Program-made: the position numbers and the translations under genes
Origin: Pyrenula massariospora
Lineage: Eukaryota; Ascomycota; Eurotiomycetes; Pyrenulales; Pyrenulaceae
Assembly: GCA_021030905.1 (NCBI GenBank)
Contig: JAGFMI010000020.1
Location: 310,001 to 374,000 of the forward strand
DNA: 64,000 nt
Reading direction: 5' to 3'
Part shown: one piece after another, positions 57,105 through 64,000 of the stretch
How positions within the stretch are numbered: the first letter of the stretch is position 1
Layout: each line of letters begins with the position of its first letter
The notes under the pieces: model-generated
The model's database searches: none
The model's input: only the letters and a program-made list of their open reading frames with translations
Told to the model about the DNA's origin: nothing

Positions 57105-57809
57105 TCACTTCTTCCCCTCCTCCCCACCACCACCACCCTTCCCCTTCCCACCCCACAACCCCCCAACATACCCCCCCGCCCCCTTCACTCCCCCCGCAAT
57201 CCCCCCCGCAACCCCCTTCCCCCCCTCTGCAACCTTCCCACCCGCCCCGCTCACCGCCTCAGCCCCAGGCACACTACTCGGCAGGTACCCACCCTGCTCA
57301 TCCTTCCCCCCGCGCTCCGCGCGGTTGATCCCCTCTTTCGACAGCGCGTCGCCGAGCGGCTGGGCCAGCCCGCCCTTGCCGACTTGGCCGGCGGCCAGGT
57401 TGTTGACGCCGTCTTGCAGGGTGTCGACTTGGGAGATGCCTGTTACTTTGGTTTTGTCGAGGGTGTCTGTTGCGTCTGCGTTAGTGGGGTGGTTGGGGTT
57501 GGGGAGCAAGAGGATGGGAGGGGGAAGGGGAGGGAGGGGGGAGATACCTTTGGCTACGTAGGAAGCTTTGTTGTCCTTGCCGAACCAGGCGAGGTATTTG
57601 TCTTCGAGCCAGGGCTTCCAGTTGGTGTATTGGTTGCCCGCGTAGGTTTTGGCGGAGGCGTAGTAGCCGGGTTTTTGTTGCTCGTTGGGCTGGCCGGGGA
57701 CGGAGGAGGAGAGGGGGTTTGTGATGTTGGATGTAGGGGAGGTGGAGGAGGAGTCTTGCTTTGGCGGTTGGTCGGTGGTTGAGGAGGAGAGGGGGTTTGG
57801 GATTGGCAT
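57105..57809 (-). CDS. Conserved hydrophilic ascomycete protein, unknown function
   Basis: Two exons (57809-57548, 57475-57105) give 210 residues; the 72-nt intron lies in VAK/DATD and would otherwise add a Pro-rich run. After a Ser/Pro-rich start the conserved part reads YYASAKTYAGNQYTNWKPWL, EDKYLAWFGKDNKASYVAKD and VTGISQVDTLQDGVNNLAAG, followed by QPLGDALSKEGINRAERGGKD. I recognise this block as shared among ascomycetes without a named domain. The C-terminus is almost entirely Gly/Lys/Glu (GGVKGAGGYVGGLWGGKGKG). There is no signal peptide or membrane segment. The hydrophilic, repetitive character recalls stress-protective proteins, but that is speculation. Confidence 0.75.
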   Translation of the reverse strand: MPIPNPLSSSTTDQPPKQDSSSTSPTSNITNPLSSSVPGQPNEQQKPGYYASAKTYAGNQYTNWKPWLEDKYLAWFGKDNKASYVAKGISPLPPLPPPILLLPNPNHPTNADATDTLDKTKVTGISQVDTLQDGVNNLAAGQVGKGGLAQPLGDALSKEGINRAERGGKDEQGGYLPSSVPGAEAVSGAGGKVAEGGKGVAGGIAGGVKGAGGYVGGLWGGKGKGGGGGEEGKK

Positions 57810-58819
57810 TTTGGTGGTTGATGGGTGGGAATTGGATCGGATGGGGGTGTGGAGGATGTTGGTGGGTGTTTCTGACCAGAGCGAGGAATTTTGGGATTGT
57901 CAGAGGAGGGTGTGGTGAGGAAAGCAAGTGAAAATCATTATCGACGCGACCGCTTCCAAGATCTTGGTCCATCTCCGATCCCACCCCGCGTCATGGGCGC
58001 GATGATGCGTGACTAGGAGAGGGCGATCTGGCGACGTCATGCTGCAGCTGCGGGAGCGAGATCCGGTTTCAAGCCACATCTTGCGGCGGTGCGGCAATTT
58101 GTAGCGACAATTCAATTTGTCATGTTTGAAGAGACTACAAGGTGTCAAAATGCAGGCAGTAGATAGCTGCTGCGATATGACCCTATTTTATGTCGCTAAA
58201 GACTCTTTCTCGTTCACAGAAGTACCTACAGCTCGTTTGACAAGAGCGCTGACGAAGCTCAATCAGAACTTAAGAACATCCAACGACGAGACTGGAGACA
58301 GTCAAGATGAATCCCTTAAACATACTTGACTCGTAGTCTCTCAAGAGCCTCGAAAGGGCAATGTTCAGAAAGGGAAAACTTCCTCCAGACCATCCTTGAT
58401 TTTCTCAGGCTCAGAGATTACCGCAACAGTCTCAAAACTACCTGCAGAGAGTAGACATACCACTCACGATGGTGTTGCATCCTCAGGTGCGTCTTGCAAA
58501 ATCTTCAAGAGCTTGGAAGGCGCTGGGACCGTTCTTTCCAAAGAGCAGATTGGCGACATAGTACAGCCTGTCCAATGACATATTCCTCTTAGATTCTCCA
58601 TTCCCAGCAAAATTCGAGTCTTATTTCATTCGTTGGCAAATCTTCACTCTGTATGTCTTTGATACTTTTCTTTCTTAGCGCAGCAACTCCCACTAGCACA
58701 TCCTTCACGTTTCATCAGTCGCCATCATCCTGCATCTGCCACAAACCTTAAGACAGAGCCACCCCCTATCCTCAAGGCAGTGATATCGAAGCTTTCGACT
58801 CGATACCGCAACGACGGAC
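57810..58819. other. Divergent intergenic region
   Basis: About 1 kb between divergent genes. The part next to 58819 is pyrimidine-rich (58570-58700), suitable for a leader. No gene seen. Confidence 0.4.
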
Positions 58820-60233
58820 ATGCCTTCACAGCCGTTTACCACCCCTGGAGCAAGCGGAGCTCAGGGAAACTCTGCTTTTATAACCGTCCTGCCGAATGGC
58901 CATGGAGGTCATGAGGTCTCTGTTGCCAGGAGGGTAGATATTGATAGACTCGGTATGCAAAACTTCAATTATCTATATCGCGCCCTTAAACTGATCACAA
59001 AATGAGGCTGATCGGTGTTTCAGGTTTGATCGTCAACGGGAACCGACTTAGAAGGCCTAATGTCAACGGTGGCCAATTTCAGGTGGCAAATAATTCATTT
59101 CAGAGTATCGCGACTCTGAATCTCTACATTCCGGTCGCCTCTGATTTTACCGGAATGGGGGATGGAATTGGTGAGCCAATGTCCGGCATCTTTGTCTTTC
59201 GATAAATCGGTGTGCCATGGCACTTGGATTAATGAGATAGATTTACCATTTAGCTCAGACAAAGAGGCATTGAGATTTGAGATCGCTCGAACAATCGACG
59301 TCGTAAGATTCATGTTTGAAGGAAATACATTCCAAGATATTGGCGCCTTAAACATTTACCCTTTTACCGTCCGACAAGATTCTGCTCGTGAGAAATCTTG
59401 GGGACTTCTTGATCAGTTGGCGATACTAATACCACAAAGGCGGCCCATCAACATCTTCGCAGCAGTCGATGTCCAGCCACCAGACAGTACTATCACAGCA
59501 ATCGGCACCAGGACAAAGACTCAATCAGCAGCCAGCGCCTCACCATCAGCCGGGAGCCTATCCTCAGCTAAGCGCCAATAACCAACCGACCTCTTTCCCT
59601 CAGCAAAGTTGCTACAGCTCGTCAAGGATACCAATCCCACAGGTCCCGCAGCATGGTGTTGGCATGAGCTCTCAAGCGTGTCCAGCAAGAGAGTCGGGAA
59701 GGAATATTGGTGCAGTGAACAACGATCGGCAGACAATTCAACATTGTGGAAACCAGCCGACAGCGTCATCCACATTGTATGCATCTCCCTATTATGTTTC
59801 ACAAGCGCCTCAAACAAGTACGACCGAGCAACACAATGCTTTCCAACCCGAGTCTCAATCACCGGCTTCACAGCAACTTCCGATGGCTTGTCCCCTCTCT
59901 ACTCAGCAACTTGATGATATGATCCGATCTGAGAGGCTACAGATGGCATCTGAAATACTTTTCACGGGCCCTGAGGCTTCAACCACATCCGGGACTCTTG
60001 TAGATTCACAACAGCAAGGCTCGACCCAGAGCCTACCAACACCGAGGAATCAACCCACGCCGACAACTCGGCCGACACCAAGCCGTGCTCGGAACGACGA
60101 ATCCTCCTCTACTCCTCAAACATTCTATGCATTACAGCCCGGAGTTTCCGAAGGACCCGAGCAAAGCGATTTCATGACAGACCTTTCCGAGATTTTTCTG
60201 AACCTAGAAGAAGAGGATAACCACCGCGCCTAG
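58820..60233 (+). CDS. Unrecognised protein with internal repeat and Gln/Pro/Ser-rich tail
   Basis: Four exons (58820-58952, 59024-59170, 59241-59387, 59440-60233) keep one frame for 406 residues. All three introns split codons after the first base, and exons 2 and 3 are both 147 nt. The last intron has a textbook branch site (TACTAAT). The N-terminal third contains two similar blocks, VARRVDIDRL...NNSFQSIATLNLYI and IARTIDVVRF...GNTFQDIGALNIYP, which look like copies of one beta-rich unit. The C-terminal 250 residues are Gln/Pro/Ser-rich with few hydrophobics, apart from a short STQQLDDMIRSERLQMASEI helix and an acidic end (FMTDLSEIFLNLEEEDN) resembling a transcription activation segment. 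No domain is recognised. A nuclear regulator is possible but unproven. Confidence 0.65.
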
Positions 60234-61420
60234 GGTAGTGGAGAAACGCTAGTTTGGAACTTTAATAGGGACATGATTTTCTCGGCGCAATTGAGGGTGA
60301 TATGAGAGCTATGTCTCTGGAGAAGCTAGCCTCGACCTTTCAGTGAAAGGCGATCGAAATTCGCAATGTGTGCGCCTGCCAGTACACATTATCAGAGATG
60401 CTTGAAATGGAAACGTCGGAGTCTCGGGTTTTTGAAGCTTTGTGTATGCCGATGCAGAAGCTCCGTCTCTCCCCGATATACATGTGTCTGTCCATTGGCT
60501 ATCCTGCCTCCTTGTTTAGCGTGCTGTATCTACCCCGAAATTCGCGTGCCGTCCCGTCTGCAAACCCCAGTCGTTGCACCGTCCTATGCTGCTATAGGAG
60601 AGCCCATTGGTTGCCCGTCCCGCTGCTTCCCGCTGCTGATAGACGACAAACCTCACATTGGCCCTGACTAGAAGGTCCAAGCAGCTGCAAGTTCTCTTAT
60701 GTGATGGGGTTTGTATATTACGCATGATTTGTTTCGCAATAATGGGCTGCTCTGGTCCGTGCACTCTCGGTGACACGGCGGCCGAAACACGCGAGGGATC
60801 TGAGGACGTTGACTCTGCAGCGTGTCGCCCTTGGCAGATGGTCCCCACCTTTGCCCTACCTATGCAAGACGGCTTGTAGATCCCCACTGACTTTGGTTTT
60901 TATTGGCGACAAATCTCGGAATCGGTTGAGGGTCCTCTAGTCATGGACATGGTAGGTGGACGATGACCACGAATCCGAAATAGCATCCTCTCCATGACGC
61001 AGGACGAACACAAACGAAATGCGATCGTTTGATCAACCGGTACCTGGCAGGAATCCCGGGATTATGATATCGACCTTGAAATAGGTAAATGCTTACATCT
61101 GTTCTGACCTATCGTGTACAACATGGATTTTGAAAAGGCGCGGCTGAAACTTGTGCGCGCATCCCACGTCAGGGTAAGCGATGCGCACCACGGCGGGTTT
61201 AAATGCCGTGTCTGTAGGCTCTATTGATATCCTTACCACTTGCCGCTATCTTATTTTCCGATTCGCCGATGGTGGATAGGATGTGATACGTCAACGGCTT
61301 GGTTGACGGGGACCATTCAGAGAAATCTCCCATTTTTATGCACGATGTGGGAGTCTGTTTACATTCCAAGAAAATTTCTCCTCCAAAGGAAGAGAAAATT
61401 TCTCAAATTCACTGTGCAAG
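60234..61420. other. Intergenic, nothing recognised
   Basis: About 1.2 kb between two genes on the same strand. Overlapping frames at 60366-60887 show no domain. Contains the promoter of the monooxygenase gene. Confidence 0.4.
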
Positions 61421-63434
61421 ATGGAAGGTCTAGCGTTCTTCGATCTTGTCATCATAGGAGCTGGTACCGGATATCTGCCTCCAGAAAAGTTGAACATGTC
61501 CTCATGGTATTCTAGGCTTCTCAGGTCTTTATGCGGCCAAGACCTTCCTCGAAAATGATCCCGACACCAGTCTCCAAATCTTTGACGGTGTACGTCTCTG
61601 CTTGCGGAGCTAGCTCCATTGGCGTCTCCTACATTGGACTAATATCTGTGTGAAGAATAGCACTATTGGCGGCGTATGGGCCGAGGAAAATATCTACCCA
61701 GGTCTTCGGACAAACAATGCCCGCGGGACCGTTGACTACAGCGACTTTCCAATGACCGACGAATTTGGAGTTCGCGAAGATGGACATGTATCGGGCGACG
61801 CGCTTCACGGATATCTTAAAGCTTACGCGGTAAAGTGGGACCTGACAAAGCTGATCAACTTTCGGAGTAAAGTCACTACCGCTGAGAAAATAGAAGGCGA
61901 GGTTCCCGGGTCTTGGAAGCTTACAGTTGACTCCTGGGATGGTAATACCACCGCCACTTCGATTGTGCAAACTAGGAAACTTATAGTTGCCACTGGTGTC
62001 ACCTGTGAACCCAACAAGCCAAATCTGAAGGACGCCCATGCCTTTGCTGGGCCAATTGTGCACTCCGCTGCTCTTGGTAAAGAGTACAGTCGGCTTTTCA
62101 AAGACGTGAGGACGAAGACGGTAGCCGTCATCGGTGCGGGCAAATCGGGCTATGATGCGGTACATATGGCCGTGTTGGAAGGCAAAGAGGTAGAATGGAT
62201 CATCAGAAAATCCGGAAGAGGTCCGGCCTGGGTATTCCCACATGCTACCACTCTCGGCCCAGTCAAGACTGGCCGTGAGTTTTTGATCCGCCGGCGGATA
62301 GTCACTTTCTTCAGCCCCTTCATCTGGGGAGACGTTGATGGTTTCGGATGGATACGGAGCCTTCTCCTAGACACGCGAGTTGGTCAGTTCTTGACGAAGA
62401 AATTCTGGCAGAATTTGCACGCAGGGACACTCAAAGAGTGTAAGTACAAGGAAGATGCGTTGCGACTGTTGGAGCCGGAGCAAAAGTAAGGATTGCCTCC
62501 AGCTTAAATTCCCATTTCTAATGCAAGATTCTGCCACAGTCCATTCTGGTACGGCACAGCTTCTGGCGTCTACTCCTACAAGCCGGATCTTTACGATTTT
62601 ATACGTGAGGGAAAGGTTCGTATTCACCGTCAGGACATTTCCCATCTCAGCCACCAAACAATACACCTTGCTTTAGGAGAGACGCTTCCCGTCTCCGCGA
62701 TTATAACTGCAACAGGCTTCACGCCCTACCCATCGATCAACTTCCTTCCAAAAAGTCTTCATTCCGAACTTGGAATCCCCACATCTCCGCTAGATTTGAC
62801 GTCATTCCAATCCAGTCACTGGGCCTACTATTATGGCACAGCCGATAGAATCATCTCCGCGAAATATCCCCTCCTTACTCACGCTGCTCACTTTCTTCAT
62901 GACTCAGAGCGGCCTATCCCCCTTCCTCCGGATCACCTTATCCCTCCATCGACAGATAACGTCGACCGTGAACACCTCGTCACTCCCTGGCACCTATACC
63001 GCAGCGTAGCACCTCCAGGTTTGACCGCTCGTGGTGATCGCTCTCTTGCTTTCCTTGGAATTGTCTCCAATGTTGCCAATACCATGCGTCTTGAGGCTTC
63101 CACGCTATGGGCCTACGCTTACCTTACCGACCAGCTGGATAGTATCCCGCCTGCAAAGAAGATGTATGAAGAAACGGCGTTGTTGGCCCGATTTTGTGCC
63201 TATCGGAGCCCCTTTGGTCACGGTCGGCAGTTTCCAGATTTGTCGTTCGATCAATTGCCGCTTTTTGACTTGTTTCTGAAGGACCTAGGGTTGAATGTGT
63301 GGAGAAAGGGAAGTGGGCGTTGGTGGAATGTACTTTGGGAAATGTTTGGGGTGAAATCTCAAGAGGATTACGCGAATATTGGAAATGAATGGCGGGCGTT
63401 GAGAAAGATGAGCGGTAAGGAGAAGCATGAGTAA
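61421..63434 (+). CDS. Flavin-containing monooxygenase (FAD-dependent)
   Basis: Four exons (61421-61463, 61516-61589, 61656-62485, 62528-63434) give 617 residues. Splicing of exons 1 and 2 forms the FAD-binding Rossmann motif VIIGAGFSGLYAAKTFLEND. STIGGVWAEENIYPGLRTNN follows, as in fungal flavin monooxygenases. The second, NADPH-binding motif is VAVIGAGKSGYDAVHMAVLE, and ATGFTPYPSI is the ATG motif near the end of the flavin domain. The long C-terminus (HWAYYYGTADRIISAKYPLL; RSLAFLGIVSNVANTMRLEA) is typical of the longer fungal members. Such enzymes oxygenate small nucleophilic or ketone substrates, often in secondary metabolism. No biosynthetic backbone gene is seen in the remaining 570 bp. 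Confidence 0.92.
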
Positions 63435-64000
63435 GAGCGGCTTTACACATCTCCACTTGGATTCGCGGTCAATATGACCAAATCTCGGGTACAACTGGCG
63501 GCTGTCTACGCATGTGATGTGTATGTGGCCACACAATTGCCAAGACAAGCTATGTCGAAGATTTCCGGGACTGCTTGAGTAGGTACCTGGTCGTTGCCAT
63601 TTACGATCATATATTGTCCAATCTATTTTGGCCCTTGCGTTTGCTTCTCTTACTAGACCCTTTAGTATTATTGGCAGCAAACAAGCTCAATTACTACAGT
63701 CGCCATTATTATCATTGCGCATGAACACGTGATTGTTATCAGCAATTTCCCAAATTTTTTTGACGCTATTGCCTCCTTCTGTTGCAGAGCCCACAGTTCT
63801 TTGCTTCGGCTCTGGCTGCAAATGTGAGAATTACTTATAACTCCCTAAGTCATCTGTGTGAGTGTGGGAACAGTACCGGAAGCTGTGGATAAATTGAACT
63901 TGCGTAACCTTGCGACAGATCTCCCTGTACTACACTTTAGTGTAGCTTTTGCGTTCCACAAAACTGGCTGTGTTTTTCTCATCTTGTTCGACCTATGGTG
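63435..64000. other. 3' flank of the monooxygenase gene to window end
   Basis: No gene recognised in the last 566 bp; a minus-strand frame at 63285-63680 overlaps the end of the monooxygenase gene and has no domain. Confidence 0.4.

Overview
The window reads as nuclear DNA of a filamentous ascomycete (Pezizomycotina; Leotiomycetes is only a guess). The support is many short GT-AG introns (about 45-120 nt), HET-domain genes, a Zn2Cys6 regulator, a pectin lyase of family PL4, a fungal L-arabinitol dehydrogenase, and fungal-style core genes (U2AF small subunit, ribosomal protein S21, cytosolic PheRS alpha). Where splicing was needed I chose exon joints by hand, requiring GT(or GC)/AG borders, a preserved reading frame and continuity of the protein family.

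Layout. 0-13.6 kb holds housekeeping genes and a few accessory ones: U2AF small subunit (cut by the window edge), a palindrome-rich repeat, an SRPBCC protein, a secreted HExxH metallopeptidase in seven exons, RPS21 (with an apparent GC-AG intron), PheRS alpha, a possible bHLH-like nuclear protein and a 2-oxoglutarate/Fe(II) dioxygenase. 14.5-18 kb carries two secreted proteins built around a repeated aromatic/aliphatic-x-A-R motif (WLWAR, YVNAR, FVTAR). 20.4-30.2 kb looks like a small sugar or polyol catabolism cluster: a multi-pass membrane protein, a Zn2Cys6 regulator, an L-arabinitol 4-dehydrogenase homologue, an SDR oxidoreductase and a sugar permease.

31-44 kb is an accessory, decaying block. 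It has two intact HET genes, two HET fragments that could be the halves of one gene split by the arrival of another, an SDR pseudogene, a cytochrome P450 tail, a GFA-domain protein and a Rossmann NAD(P)-binding protein. 44-55 kb is gene-poor, with a secreted Kex2-site protein, a protein of an unnamed family and a HIT-family protein. 55-63.5 kb has a rhamnogalacturonan lyase, a conserved hydrophilic ascomycete protein, an unrecognised 406-residue protein with an internal repeat and a Gln/Pro/Ser-rich tail, and a flavin-containing monooxygenase.

The most interesting items are the paired xWAR/VNAR repeat proteins, the nested HET arrangement, the internal repeat in the 58.8-60.2 kb gene, and the polyol cluster. 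No CRISPR, rRNA or convincing intact tRNA gene was seen, and no intact transposon.
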